Shown: positions 32,421-41,889, counted from the first letter of the stretch. The stretch is 64,000 nt of DNA from JBCCBV01 sp039033855 (GCA_039033855.1 JBCCBV010000010.1:44827-108826); one strand, 5' to 3'. The notes: generated by a model not told the origin, from the sequence alone. Numbers and translations are program-made.

Positions 32421-32955
32421 CGTCGGCTTTCGATTCAGGAGAAGCCGGTGCGGCGCGCGGCTTGGGGTCGCGTTGAGCGGCGTTGGCTTCGTCGCGCCAG
32501 ACGGCCGCCGACGCCAGCCACCCCGGCATCGTGGCCCCGCCTGCCGCCACCACGCGTACCCGGGCGATCCGCCGGGCGGCGAGCTTGAGCATCAGGTGAT
32601 CCACCGCCGATCGGAGCCGGGGCACATCGGCCGAGCCGCTTTCGTCGTCGATCCCCGGCGCGCAGACCACCAGCACCCGGCTGCGGTCCGGCTGGGCGAA
32701 GCACAACACCGCCGCGCGCACCGACTCGGGCTCGGGGCCGCGGAAGTAAACGCTCATGCCGTGCTCAAAACGGCCCCGCGGGTACACGCCCCGGTGCGTT
32801 TTGGCGAACCCAAGCACCCGTTCGATCTCGAGATATCGGACCTCGCGCGGCGCATCGATGTCGGTCGTCGGCGTGGACGAAAGCGCTTCCTCGACCGTGG
32901 GCACGGCATGAGGGTTTGGGTCCGAGCCCGGGGCTGGGTCGGGGCGCTGCTCCAC
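32398..32955 (-). CDS. Hypothetical protein overlapping the regulator gene
   Basis: A 185-residue protein whose centre looks well ordered: EVRYLEIERVLGFAKTHRGV, RFEHGMSVYFRGPEPESVRAAVLCFAQPD, VLVVCAPGIDD, then a helical stretch. Both ends are Pro/Ala/Ser-rich. I recognise no family. The GTG at 32955 is the longest start but no ribosome-binding site precedes it, so the true start may be further in. The 3' end overlaps the regulator start by 23 bases, which suggests translational coupling. Confidence 0.6.
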   Translation of the reverse strand: MEQRPDPAPGSDPNPHAVPTVEEALSSTPTTDIDAPREVRYLEIERVLGFAKTHRGVYPRGRFEHGMSVYFRGPEPESVRAAVLCFAQPDRSRVLVVCAPGIDDESGSADVPRLRSAVDHLMLKLAARRIARVRVVAAGGATMPGWLASAAVWRDEANAAQRDPKPRAAPASPESKADDAPPQAA

Positions 32956-33029
32956 GGCGGCGCTATCGGCTCAATAGACCCGCGGCTTTGGCCCCAAGGC
33001 CAGGGGTAATACCCCTGCTTATCCGGCGA

Positions 33030-35909
33030 TTACACCCCAAGCGCCTGGGCATCCCGATCGCTGAGCATCCCGCCGTCGGTGCGTTCGGCCACGGTGGGGT
33101 CGCGCTTCCAGGAGCGCTCGCAACGCGGCGCGTTGCGCAGGTCGATCACGTCGACCGCAGACGCTTGTGCTGAAGTCGTAAACCGCGAGACGCCCACCAG
33201 GTCCGCCAAGTCGTTGGGGTCGAACCGGGCCAGCACGCCGTCGGGGTCGGGGACCGACAGCCCGGCGTCGAGCGGGTTGTCGATGCCGTGGTCGGCCTTG
33301 GCCTGCTCGAGCGCTTTGAGCCACTCCGGCCTAGCGGCGAACACCGCGTCCCACCCCGAATCGACCGACACGCCCGACTCCGGCCGCATCGCCAGCAGGT
33401 GCACGCAACGTTCGGGGTCGACGGCGTCGGACTGCGTGAGCGCCCGCCAGGCCTCATCGGCGGTGTGCGGGGCCAACGGCGCCAGCATCCGGCAGAGCCC
33501 GTCGGCGATCACCGCCATCACGGCCTCGGTTTGCTTGCGGCGCGGCGCGGCGTCGGCGTCGCAATACAAGCGGTCCTTCACCGCCGCCAGGTAGGTGGCG
33601 CTGAGCGTGTCGTTGCAGAAGTCGAAGATGGCCGTGGCCGCCCGGCGGAAGCGCATCGCCCGGTAATCGGCGCGCACCCGCTCGGTCAGCCGGTCGAACG
33701 CCCCGAGCGCCCAGGCGTCGATCGACACCGGCGGCAAGTCGGCGGGCGGCGCGAGGGTCAGCGGGTCTTCCACCGCGCCCACGTTGCCCAGCAGGAAGCG
33801 CAGCGTGTTGCGCACCTTGCGGTACGCCTCGCCCGCGGCGTCGAAGTAGGACCAGTCGGCTTTGACGTCGCCCTCGACGCCTAGCGTAGCGACCCACCAC
33901 CGGGCCACGTCGGCGCCGTAGCGTTTCATGACGTCTTCGACCGCCAAGGCGTTGCCGCCGCTCTTGGACATCTTAAAGCCGTCTTTATCGAGAATGAACC
34001 CGTGCGTGAGCACCTTGCGGAAAGGCGGCGACCCGTGCACCGCCAGCGCCGGCAGGAGCGAGTGCTGGAACCAGCCGCGGTGTTGGTCGGAGCCTTCGAG
34101 GTACAGGTCGGCCGGGAACACCGCATCGCCGGGCTCGGCGGTGGCCTGCTTGTCCTTCCAGGCGCCATCGAGCACGGCGTTCCACGAGGAACCCGACTCG
34201 AACCACACGTCGAACGTGTCGGCGCCCTTGCGCGCGCCCGCCAAACCATCCGACGTTCTCGCCCAGTCGGATGCGTCGGGATCGGCCTGCGGGTCGTACC
34301 CGGCGAGCAGTTCGGCGGGTTCGAGGTGGAACCAGGCGTCGCTGCCTTTTTGCTCGAACACCGCGGCCACCGCCCGTACCGACGCCGGCGTGAGCAACGG
34401 CCGGGCCGGTCCACTGCCCGACGTGTCGGCAGCCGGGAAGAACGCCGGGATCGGCAGGCCCCAGGACCGCTGGCGCGACAGGCACCAGTCGGGGCGGTTT
34501 TCGACCATGCCGCGCAGCCGGTTTTTGCCCCAGTCCGGCTGGAACTCGACGTCGTGCTCGATCGAATCGAGCGCTTGCTTCCGGAGGGTGGTCGGCTTGT
34601 CGGCGCCGGCCGGCGCGAAGTCACGATCGACCCCCACGAACCACTGCTCGGTGGCGCGGAAGATGACGGGTTTCTTGCCCCGCCAGTCGTGCGGGTAGCT
34701 GTGGTCGAATTCGCTGGCGTGGAACAGGTGGCCCGATTGCGTGAGCCGCTCGAGCACCAGCGGGTTGGCGTCCCACACCGACTTGCCTTGCAGCCAGTCG
34801 GGGGCGGTGTTGTCGAACGTGCCGTCGTCTTGCACCGGGCAATAGACGTCGAGTTTTTCGCGCAGGCCGGTATGCCAGTCGTCGACGCCGTGGCCGGGCG
34901 CGGTGTGGACCAGGCCCGTGCCATTGTCGAGCGTCACGTACTCGGCCGCGACCACGGGACGTACGGCGCCATCGCCCATAAACGGGTGGCGATAGGTCTG
35001 CCCGACCAAGTCCTGCCCACGCCAGGTCTGGGTCGGAGCGGGCGCTTCGGCATGAAGCTGACGAAAGACCTGCGACGCAAGCTCGCAGGCGATCCACGCC
35101 GGCTTGCCCGAGGGCGTGGCGTACAGGCCGTATTCGGCGCGGGGGTGTACGGCTACGGCCAAGTTGGCGGGCAGCGTCCAGGGCGTGGTGGTCCAGATCA
35201 GCAGCGAAGCGTCGGCGTCCGTTGCGTCGAAGCGCACATACGCGCTGGTGTCTTTGCGGTCGTAGTACTCGAGCTCGGCCTCGGCCAGCGCGGTCTGGTT
35301 CTCGATCGACCAGTGGACCGGCTTCCGCTGGCGGTAGACCAGCTTGCGCTCGACCAGTTCGGCGAAGACGCGCAGCACCTGCGCCTCGTACTCCGGACGG
35401 AGCGTCAGGTACGGGTCGTCGTAGTCGGCCTGGGTGAGCAGCCGCTGCATCTGCGCGGACTGCTTCTTGACGAACTTTTCGGCGTAATCCCGGCAGCGCT
35501 TGCGGATGGCAAGCGGCGACATGTCTTTCGCCTTGGGGCCGAGGTCCTGCATCACCCGGTGTTCGATCGGCAGGCCGTGGCAGTCCCACCCCGGCGTAAA
35601 CGGGCAGTGCCTGCCGAGCGCGGCCTGCGAGCGGACCACGAAGTCTTTGAGCACCTTGTTGAGCAGGTGGCCCAGGTGGATGTCGCCGTTGGCGTAAGGC
35701 GGGCCGTCGTGGAAGACGAACGGCTCGGCCCCGGACGCGGCGCGCTCGGCGGCCAGGCGCCCGGGCACGTCGGCGGCGCGCCAGCGTTTGATCGACGCCG
35801 GTTCGTTCTGCACCAGGTTGGCCTTCATCGGGAAGGACGTCTTGGGCAGGCGGAGCGTCTTTTTGTAGCTGGGCTGCGGTTTGGAATCGGGTGTGGCGGA
35901 GTCGGTCAT
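33030..35909 (-). CDS. ileS: Isoleucyl-tRNA synthetase
   Basis: A class Ia aminoacyl-tRNA synthetase charging tRNA-Ile. The 959 residues hold the HIGH motif as ANGDIHLGHLLNK, the editing-domain stretch TTTPWTLPANLA, WFESGSSW, GSDQHRGWFQHSLL, and the KMSKS loop as GFKMSKSGGNAL. The C-terminus keeps only part of the zinc-finger region (RCERSWKRDPTV) and lacks the four-cysteine zinc site of the E. coli enzyme, as in some other bacterial lineages. The start at 35909 is the ATG at the family N-terminus; the same frame stays open further upstream without similarity. About 90 bases separate it from the HYExAFE gene upstream. Confidence 0.96.
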   Translation of the reverse strand: MTDSATPDSKPQPSYKKTLRLPKTSFPMKANLVQNEPASIKRWRAADVPGRLAAERAASGAEPFVFHDGPPYANGDIHLGHLLNKVLKDFVVRSQAALGRHCPFTPGWDCHGLPIEHRVMQDLGPKAKDMSPLAIRKRCRDYAEKFVKKQSAQMQRLLTQADYDDPYLTLRPEYEAQVLRVFAELVERKLVYRQRKPVHWSIENQTALAEAELEYYDRKDTSAYVRFDATDADASLLIWTTTPWTLPANLAVAVHPRAEYGLYATPSGKPAWIACELASQVFRQLHAEAPAPTQTWRGQDLVGQTYRHPFMGDGAVRPVVAAEYVTLDNGTGLVHTAPGHGVDDWHTGLREKLDVYCPVQDDGTFDNTAPDWLQGKSVWDANPLVLERLTQSGHLFHASEFDHSYPHDWRGKKPVIFRATEQWFVGVDRDFAPAGADKPTTLRKQALDSIEHDVEFQPDWGKNRLRGMVENRPDWCLSRQRSWGLPIPAFFPAADTSGSGPARPLLTPASVRAVAAVFEQKGSDAWFHLEPAELLAGYDPQADPDASDWARTSDGLAGARKGADTFDVWFESGSSWNAVLDGAWKDKQATAEPGDAVFPADLYLEGSDQHRGWFQHSLLPALAVHGSPPFRKVLTHGFILDKDGFKMSKSGGNALAVEDVMKRYGADVARWWVATLGVEGDVKADWSYFDAAGEAYRKVRNTLRFLLGNVGAVEDPLTLAPPADLPPVSIDAWALGAFDRLTERVRADYRAMRFRRAATAIFDFCNDTLSATYLAAVKDRLYCDADAAPRRKQTEAVMAVIADGLCRMLAPLAPHTADEAWRALTQSDAVDPERCVHLLAMRPESGVSVDSGWDAVFAARPEWLKALEQAKADHGIDNPLDAGLSVPDPDGVLARFDPNDLADLVGVSRFTTSAQASAVDVIDLRNAPRCERSWKRDPTVAERTDGGMLSDRDAQALGV

Positions 35910-36001
35910 TGCGCAGGTCGGGCTTAAAGGTCCAAAAGACCGCGGAGTATATCGCCCCCCGGGGCGGCCCCTGTTTCGGAGTACGCGCAGCCTGGAGGCA
36001 A

Positions 36002-36556
36002 TCACAGCAGCTCTTGCAGCGGACGGGCGATGTTGCGGAAGCCGGCCGCGGGGATCGAAACGGTGTCCCACTTGGCCGAGCGGTCCCGCATCAGCGGGCG
36101 GTACTCGCTCAGCCGGGCGGCCAGCACGGCGTACCAGCGGTCGGCGTAAGCGAACACCTCGTGGAACAGCGCGTCGGGCGGCTGGGCCTCGCACCAAAAC
36201 AAAAAGGCGAAGGCGGGCTCGAACCCCTCGCCAAAGATCTCGGCCCAGCGCTCGAGGCCGCGGACGTCGTCGCGCGTCACCCAGTTCTGGAAGGCCCGGC
36301 CGGTCTTGCCCGAGTGCTTACGGCCCTTCACGTCCACCAGCAGGTTGCGCCCGGTTTGGCTGTAGACGACAAAGTCGAAGCTCTTGAGCTTGACCGCCGA
36401 CTTCGCCCGGGCTTGGCGGTCTGCGCCAGTTTGCGGGTCGGACTCGCCCGGCGGCGACAGCGCGCGCTTGGCCTCGTCCACGGCGACATACGCCACGGCG
36501 TTGGACCGCAGGTAGTGCTCAAACGCACGCTCATAATGGAACCGGCGGGACGCCAC
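36002..36556 (-). CDS. HYExAFE family protein, nuclease-like
   Basis: A 184-residue member of the planctomycete-associated HYExAFE family, named for its N-terminal motif, here FHYERAFEHYLR. The central stretch KSFDFVVYSQTGRNLLVDVKGRK has the D...(D/E)xK arrangement of PD-(D/E)XK nuclease folds, and RAFQNWVTRDDVRGLERWAEIFG follows. A DNA- or RNA-cleaving or repair role is an inference from this fold hint only. It starts with GTG at 36556. It lies between a small membrane-anchored protein gene and ileS on the same strand. Confidence 0.85.
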   Translation of the reverse strand: MASRRFHYERAFEHYLRSNAVAYVAVDEAKRALSPPGESDPQTGADRQARAKSAVKLKSFDFVVYSQTGRNLLVDVKGRKHSGKTGRAFQNWVTRDDVRGLERWAEIFGEGFEPAFAFLFWCEAQPPDALFHEVFAYADRWYAVLAARLSEYRPLMRDRSAKWDTVSIPAAGFRNIARPLQELL

Positions 36557-36633
36557 GGCCCGTCAAGATACGGCCTGCGACAGTCGCGACCCGTATGAAA
36601 TACAGATTGCGCCCGGAAGCGGCGCCCGGCGGA

Positions 36634-36942
36634 TTAGTCGAGTTGCGCCAGCGACGAGGTTGCGCTCGGCAGCACCACCGACGCTTGCGGCGAAAGACGG
36701 CTGGCGATCACCGTGGGCCCGCCGGTGGTCACCGGCGCGGGCGGCACCGCCCCGCCCACGAGCGCGGGGTCGAGCGCTTCGGGCGCCACGGGCAGGCGAT
36801 CGACCGCGTCGGCCAGGCCCGAGGCCCGGACCGGCTCAAACGGCGACCGCATCCGCTGCGACGACGAGCCGTGCAAGCTTCCCAGGACGCTCCATACGGT
36901 GAGCGCCACCAGACCAAAAACCACGCTGGATCGGTAGTACAT
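36634..36942 (-). CDS. Small membrane-anchored or exported protein
   Basis: A 102-residue protein with a single N-terminal hydrophobic helix (SSVVFGLVALTVWSVLGSL), acting as signal anchor or uncleaved signal peptide, then a Pro/Val/Ser-rich region with no recognised domain. AGAGG lies close before the ATG. It sits upstream of the HYExAFE gene on the same strand. The 222 bases between it and hisS show nothing identifiable. Confidence 0.55.
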   Translation of the reverse strand: MYYRSSVVFGLVALTVWSVLGSLHGSSSQRMRSPFEPVRASGLADAVDRLPVAPEALDPALVGGAVPPAPVTTGGPTVIASRLSPQASVVLPSATSSLAQLD

Positions 36943-37164
36943 GCGCCTCTTTGCTCGTGCAGACCTGCACGTTCCTCCGCGCGAAGGCTACCAGAGCACC
37001 CCGGTCTGATCTAGCTAGAAACCGTGCATTTTCGGACGTTTCGCGCGAATAATCCCTCGATGAGGCCTGATCGGGGTTCGCGATGGGGGTCTGGGCACTT
37101 TGGGGGCTTTCCCGACCAAGCGAGCGCCGATCGACACGGCCGTTCAGTGGTGTCCTCGCCGGAC

Positions 37165-38478
37165 TTATCGGACCCGCACAACCAGGTCTTCGAGCCGGGC
37201 AGCGTCCATCGGGTCCGTCGCGTCCCCCGGGGCGGGCCAGGTGTGCTGGTCGCCGGTGGCCAGGTCCTTGAGCGCATCCTCAGCCGAGCCGAGCACCAGC
37301 GCGAACCGGGCGTGGGCCTTCTCGGCGTCGCGCATCAGCTTGCCGACGTTGCGGGTCGACTTGTAGCTGAACCGCGCGTGCACGCCCTTGCCGCGCAGGG
37401 CCGACGCCACCGCCGGGGCGCGCTCGGCCGAAGCGTCGTCGGCAGCCAGGATGAAGACATCCGGCCGAGGGCCAAACCGCTCGGGCGCGGCGCCCTTGTC
37501 TTCGAGCACCAGGGCCAACACCACGTCGCCCATCCCGAAGCCCACGGCCGGCAACTTGGGCCCGCCAAGCTGCTCGACCAGCTTGTCGTACCGCCCGCCA
37601 CCGGCGAGGGCGCGCTCGGCGCCGCTGACCTCGTGCAACTCAAACACCAGGCCGGTGTAATAAGCCAGCCCGCGCACGATGCCCAGGTCGTACTCGCACC
37701 AGTCGGTCAAGCCAAAGTCGGCCAGGCGGCGGTCGAGCGCTTCGAGGTCTTCGAGCCCTTCGTCCATGCCGATGGCCCGGGCCAGGTGATCCACATCTCC
37801 CGCGGGGAACCTTCGACGGCACATCTGGTTCAGGCGTTCGACCTTGGACTCATCGAGGCCGAGCTCGGCGCCACGCCGGGCGAACTCTTCCGCGGGCAGC
37901 TTGTCGCGCTGGTCGAGCAGGTCGAAGGCGCGGATCAGGTCGTCTTCGGCCACGCCCAGCCGGACCAGCACCCGGCCGATGGCCTCGCGGTGGCTCAGCC
38001 GGACACGCACCTGCTGCGATGTCAGCCCCAGCTCTTGCAGCAAGCCCACGGCCACGGCGATGACCTCCGCGTCCGCCAGCGGGTCGTCGAGCCCGAGCAG
38101 GTCGACGTTCCACTGCCAGAACTCGCGCAGCCGGCCGCGCTGGGGCCGCTCGGCCCGGCAGAAGTTGCTGGTGGCGAACCACTTGATCGGCCGGGGCAGC
38201 GCGTTGGCCCGCGCCGCCGCCATCCGGGCCAGCGTGGGCGTGAACTCGGGGCGGATGGCCAGGGCGCGCCCGCCACGGTCCTCAAAGTGGAACAACTCGC
38301 TGACGATCCCCTCGCCGGACTTGGCCTTGTAGAGCTCGAGCGACTCGAAAATCGGGCCGTCAACCTGCTCGAACCCGTGGCGCTCGGACACGCGCCGCCA
38401 GGCGTCGATCAGGTGCTGACGCCGGGCCATGTCTTCGGGGTAAAAATCGCGCGTGCCTTTGGGGGCTTGGAACGACAT
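37165..38478 (-). CDS. hisS: Histidyl-tRNA synthetase
   Basis: A class II synthetase, 437 residues. It begins with the family N-terminus FQAPKGTRDFYPED. Motif 2 is WFATSNFCRAERPQRGRLREFWQWNVD, the histidine-A-like loop is LGIVRGLAYYTGLVFEL, and the AGGGRYDKLVEQLGG stretch precedes motif 3. A C-terminal anticodon-binding domain follows, with FILAADDASA and HARFSYKSTRNVGKLMRDAEKAHARFALVLGS. The start at 38478 is clear. The methyltransferase gene lies upstream on the same strand, 126 bases away. Confidence 0.96.
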   Translation of the reverse strand: MSFQAPKGTRDFYPEDMARRQHLIDAWRRVSERHGFEQVDGPIFESLELYKAKSGEGIVSELFHFEDRGGRALAIRPEFTPTLARMAAARANALPRPIKWFATSNFCRAERPQRGRLREFWQWNVDLLGLDDPLADAEVIAVAVGLLQELGLTSQQVRVRLSHREAIGRVLVRLGVAEDDLIRAFDLLDQRDKLPAEEFARRGAELGLDESKVERLNQMCRRRFPAGDVDHLARAIGMDEGLEDLEALDRRLADFGLTDWCEYDLGIVRGLAYYTGLVFELHEVSGAERALAGGGRYDKLVEQLGGPKLPAVGFGMGDVVLALVLEDKGAAPERFGPRPDVFILAADDASAERAPAVASALRGKGVHARFSYKSTRNVGKLMRDAEKAHARFALVLGSAEDALKDLATGDQHTWPAPGDATDPMDAARLEDLVVRVR

Positions 38479-38604
38479 AACGCGGCTCCGGGCGAAAAAA
38501 CAGTCAGGCAGGCAGGACAGACGGCGGGACGAACAATCCGGACTCGGCAACCCGGTCTCGGGCAGGCGGACAGGCGAAAAGGCGGGCGATCCGCGGCCAA
38601 GCGG

Positions 38605-39543
38605 CTACTTCTCGGCGACCACGTAGCAGACCCACGACGGGTCTGCGGTGCCGTGCTCGGCCTTGCGGAACTCGCCGTTGCCCTCGCCGGTGTCGGGGTC
38701 TTCGTCTTCCCAGTAGACATCGACTTTGCGGAAGCCGGCCTCGTGCATCAGCTCGACGACCTCGGGCAGGGTCCAGAACCGCCAGTCGTAGGAAAAGGCC
38801 CGCTCTTTCGACGTGCCGTCGGCAAACCGGAAGCCGATGTGCATCTTGCACCGGTGCGTGATGGGGTCAAACTTCTCGGTTTCCCAGACGTACTTGAACG
38901 CCTTGCGTCCCGAGCCGATCTTGCGCACGTCTTCCTGGTCGTCGGCGTAGCACTCGCCACCGCCCATCATGTCGGCGATCAGGATGCCCGGCTTGCTCAG
39001 GTTGGCCGCGGCGAACTCGAAGTACGCCCGCAGGTCTTTACGCGTCTGGAAGCAGAAGAACGAGAAGTTCTGCGCCGCCACCACGTCGGCGTGGATCTTG
39101 CCCAGCGAGCGCACATCCTCTTTCCGCAGCAGCAGCCGCTTGCGCTGGCTGGCGGTCAGCTTGGACAGCCGTTTTTTCTTGCCCCAGTCGAGCGGCTCGG
39201 GGTCGAGGTCGACGCCCACGGCCAGGCGGTCTTCGCCCAGCTTCACCCACTCGGCGCACACACCGAAGGTGCCGCAGAAGTCTTCGCGCAGGGTCTGGGG
39301 CTTTCGGCCGAAGCGTTCCTCGAACCGGGCGTCGAAGAACTCGACCTCGTGCTCGGGCTCCTGGACCGACAGGCCGTAGAGCTCGTACCGGTCGGCGTCG
39401 GCGGCGGTGCGGCCGGCCGCCAGCTCTTCGGTCGGCCAGGAGCCGAACTTGCGCTTCTTGCGTTTGGGCTTGTCCTTGGCCTTGTTCTTCGACTTGGCCT
39501 TGGCGTCTTTGGGCTTGGATTTGTCGTCGGCTTTGGCTGCCAT
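38605..39543 (-). CDS. SAM-dependent methyltransferase, class I
   Basis: A 312-residue protein with a strongly basic Lys-rich N-terminus (residues 1-33). A Rossmann methyltransferase core follows: REDFCGTFGVCAEWV (motif I region), LAVGVDLDPEPLDWG (acidic ribose-binding strand), DVVAAQNFSFFCFQTR, and GILIADMMGGGE. The C-terminal half holds conserved RAFSYDWRFWTLPEVVELMHEAGF, typical of small-molecule or RNA methylases. The basic tail suggests nucleic-acid or ribosome contact, but the substrate is not known. It is divergent from rsmD with 24 bases between start codons, so their promoters must overlap coding ends. Confidence 0.82.
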   Translation of the reverse strand: MAAKADDKSKPKDAKAKSKNKAKDKPKRKKRKFGSWPTEELAAGRTAADADRYELYGLSVQEPEHEVEFFDARFEERFGRKPQTLREDFCGTFGVCAEWVKLGEDRLAVGVDLDPEPLDWGKKKRLSKLTASQRKRLLLRKEDVRSLGKIHADVVAAQNFSFFCFQTRKDLRAYFEFAAANLSKPGILIADMMGGGECYADDQEDVRKIGSGRKAFKYVWETEKFDPITHRCKMHIGFRFADGTSKERAFSYDWRFWTLPEVVELMHEAGFRKVDVYWEDEDPDTGEGNGEFRKAEHGTADPSWVCYVVAEK

Positions 39544-39567
39544 GCCGGGAAGATAGTCTGCCGGGCT

Positions 39568-40215
39568 ATGCGCGTCATCGCCGGAACACACCGTGGCCGA
39601 ACCCTGGCCGGGCCCGAGAACGACGGGACCACCCGCCCGATCACCGATCGGGTCAAGGAGAACCTCTTCAACCGCTTGCAAAGCCTGGGGATGCTGACCC
39701 CCGAAGAGCCCGGGCAGGCGTGGAGCGTGGTCGATATCTACTGCGGTTCCGGCTCGCTGGGCATCGAGTGTTTGTCGCGCGGCGCCGAGCGCTGCCTGTT
39801 CATCGAGTCCGACGGCACGGCCTACCGGCAGCTCGAACACAACCTCGAACACTTCGACCTGCTCGACCGGGCCGAAGCCCTCCAAACCTCCGCTACCCCG
39901 GCCGCCTGGGCCCGCGGCCTTGCGCCCGAGTCGATCCGCCTGGCCTTCGTCGATCCGCCCTACGCCCTGTCTGAAGACCCCGACGCCGCCCGCGCCGTCG
40001 GCCGGGTGCTCGAGGCCATCGCCCCCGCGCTCGAGCCCGGCGGCGTGGCGCTATGGCGTACCGCCGTGGAAATCACCCCCGACGCCCAGCCCGGATACGA
40101 CGGCCCCGAAAGCGTGTCCTACGGCGGGATGGCCTTGCACTTTTTCCAAATCCCGCTGCCCGAAGACGACGCCGACGCCCCATACCCCGAGCCCGGCGAC
40201 GCCCCGGCCCCGTAA
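39568..40215 (+). CDS. rsmD: 16S rRNA guanine-N2 methyltransferase RsmD
   Basis: RsmD methylates G966 of 16S rRNA (E. coli numbering). The 215-residue protein has the N-terminal MRVIAGTHRGRTL, the RPITDRVKENLFNRL segment, the SAM-binding VVDIYCGSGSLGIECLSRGAERCLFIE, and the catalytic VDPPYAL motif. The C-terminal tail of about 20 residues is Asp/Pro-rich. ffh starts 10 bases after its stop. The start at 39568 matches the family N-terminus exactly. Confidence 0.94.
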   Translation: MRVIAGTHRGRTLAGPENDGTTRPITDRVKENLFNRLQSLGMLTPEEPGQAWSVVDIYCGSGSLGIECLSRGAERCLFIESDGTAYRQLEHNLEHFDLLDRAEALQTSATPAAWARGLAPESIRLAFVDPPYALSEDPDAARAVGRVLEAIAPALEPGGVALWRTAVEITPDAQPGYDGPESVSYGGMALHFFQIPLPEDDADAPYPEPGDAPAP

Positions 40216-40224
40216 ACTCCCGCC

Positions 40225-41745
40225 ATGTTCGATGCGCTTTCCGACAAGTTCGACGCCGCCATGCGCACCCTCTCGGGCCGTGGCCGGATCTCCGAGGCCA
40301 ACGTCCGCCAGGCCATGGACGACGTCCGCACCGCCCTGCTAGAGGCCGACGTCCAGTACGAGGTGGCCCAGCACTTCTGCGACCGCTGCGTCGAGCAGGC
40401 GCTCGGCGAAAAGGTGCTCGAAAGCGTCAAGCCCGGCGAGCAGATGATCAAGGTCGTCCACGACGAGCTGGCCCGGCTGCTCGGCGGCGACCAGGCCGTG
40501 GGACCCGACGGACAGCCCGCCGAGCCCGAGGCACCGCTTTTCTTCGTCTCGCCCGGCCCCACCATCCTCATGCTCAGCGGCCTCCAGGGCAGCGGCAAGA
40601 CCACCACCTGCGGCAAGCTGGCCGGCTACCTCAAAAAGCAGGGCAAGTCCGTGATGCTCTGCGCGGCCGACCTCCAACGCCCCGCGGCCGTCACCCAGCT
40701 CCGCGTGCTGTCCGAGCAGGTCGCCCAAGACGCCCCGGGCCCCGGCCGAGTGATGTTCCACGGGGAACCGGACAAGGTCGCCGAATACGGCAAGGCCGTG
40801 GGCGCCGCCGTCGAAGTCTGCAAAAACGCCGTCCGCGCCGCCCGGCAGGACAACGTCGACGTGCTCATCCTCGACACCGCCGGCCGGCTGCACCTCAACG
40901 ACGAGCTGATGGACGAGCTCCGCCGGGTCCAGGCCGCCGTGCAGCCGCACCACATCTTCCTCGTGCTCGACAGCATGACCGGGCAAGACGCGGTGAACTC
41001 CGCCAAGGCCTTCAACGACCAGCTCGAGCTCGACGGCGTCATCTTGTCCAAGTTCGACTCCGACACCCGCGGCGGCGCTGCGCTCTCGGTCCGGCACGTC
41101 ACCGGCAAGCCCATCAAGTTCGTCGGCACCGGCGAAAAGCTCGACGCCCTCGAACCCTTCCACGCCGACCGCGCCGCCGGCCGGATCCTGGGCATGGGCG
41201 ACATCGTTTCCCTGGTCGAAAAAGCCCAGGAAGAAGTCTCCGAAGAAGAAGCCCTGCGCCTCCAGGAAAAGATGGCCGCGGGCAAGCTCACCATGGACGA
41301 CTTCCTCGGCCAGCTCCGCAAGATGCGGAAGATGGGCTCGATGAAGTCGCTGCTCGGCCTGATGCCCGGCATCGGCAAGCAGCTCAAAGACCTGCCCCTC
41401 GATGAAAAAGAGATCGACCGCACCGAGGCCATCATCCAGAGCATGACCCGCCACGAACGCCGCGACGTCGACCTGCTCGACAACTCCAGAAGAAGGCGCA
41501 TCGCCCGCGGCGCCGGCGTCGATCAGAAGGCCGTGTCACAACTGGTCAAAGGCTTCGACATGGTCAGCAGCATGTCGCAGCAGATCTCCGGCATGGGGAT
41601 GATGGGCAAGCTCAAGGCCATGACCCAGATGGGCCAGATGGACCCGGCCGCCATGATGGGCGCCGGCGGCTTCGGCCCCCGGGCCAAAGGCTCGACCAAA
41701 GCCTCGGCCAACAAGCCGCAATACAAAAAACGCAAGAGGCGCTGA
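40225..41745 (+). CDS. ffh: Signal recognition particle GTPase Ffh
   Basis: The protein subunit of SRP, delivering membrane proteins co-translationally to FtsY. The N domain starts FDALSDKFDAAMRTLSGRGR; the G domain has GLQGSGKTTTCGKLAG (Walker A), DLQRPAAVTQL, DTAGRLHLNDELMDEL, and SKFDSDTRGGAALSV. The C-terminal M domain (about 330-470) is Met-rich (GMGMMGKLKAMTQMGQM) for signal-peptide and 4.5S RNA binding, ending in a basic tail. The 506 residues are slightly longer than E. coli Ffh (453) through a Gly/Pro-rich insert at about 85-105. It lies 10 bases after rsmD. Confidence 0.97.
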   Translation: MFDALSDKFDAAMRTLSGRGRISEANVRQAMDDVRTALLEADVQYEVAQHFCDRCVEQALGEKVLESVKPGEQMIKVVHDELARLLGGDQAVGPDGQPAEPEAPLFFVSPGPTILMLSGLQGSGKTTTCGKLAGYLKKQGKSVMLCAADLQRPAAVTQLRVLSEQVAQDAPGPGRVMFHGEPDKVAEYGKAVGAAVEVCKNAVRAARQDNVDVLILDTAGRLHLNDELMDELRRVQAAVQPHHIFLVLDSMTGQDAVNSAKAFNDQLELDGVILSKFDSDTRGGAALSVRHVTGKPIKFVGTGEKLDALEPFHADRAAGRILGMGDIVSLVEKAQEEVSEEEALRLQEKMAAGKLTMDDFLGQLRKMRKMGSMKSLLGLMPGIGKQLKDLPLDEKEIDRTEAIIQSMTRHERRDVDLLDNSRRRRIARGAGVDQKAVSQLVKGFDMVSSMSQQISGMGMMGKLKAMTQMGQMDPAAMMGAGGFGPRAKGSTKASANKPQYKKRKRR

Positions 41746-41829
41746 CCCCCGGAACCGCCCCCCGCCCCGGAAGCCCCCCCGGAAAGAGCCCCGAACGGGA
41801 GGGCGGGGCGTGTCGCCGGCGACTTCAGC

Positions 41830-41858
41830 ACGAGCCGCGACCGTGAGGGAGCGGGGCC
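41830..41858 (+). repeat. REP-B palindrome, single copy
   Basis: Contains CCGC-GA-CC-GTGA-GG-GA-GCGG, a hairpin with tandem GA/GA mismatches and a GNRA-type loop, flanked by ACGAG and GGCC. It is identical over about 29 bases to the reverse complement of the right-hand valS copy. It lies between ffh and the membrane protein at 41890. Confidence 0.82.
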
Positions 41859-41889
41859 ACCGCCAGAGGTCATTCTCGACTCTGCAGGA

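Noticed and set aside
37024..39567. Open plus-strand frame of about 850 codons continuing into rsmD
   Set aside because: It is antisense to hisS and the methyltransferase and is compositionally a shadow; rsmD begins at 39568.
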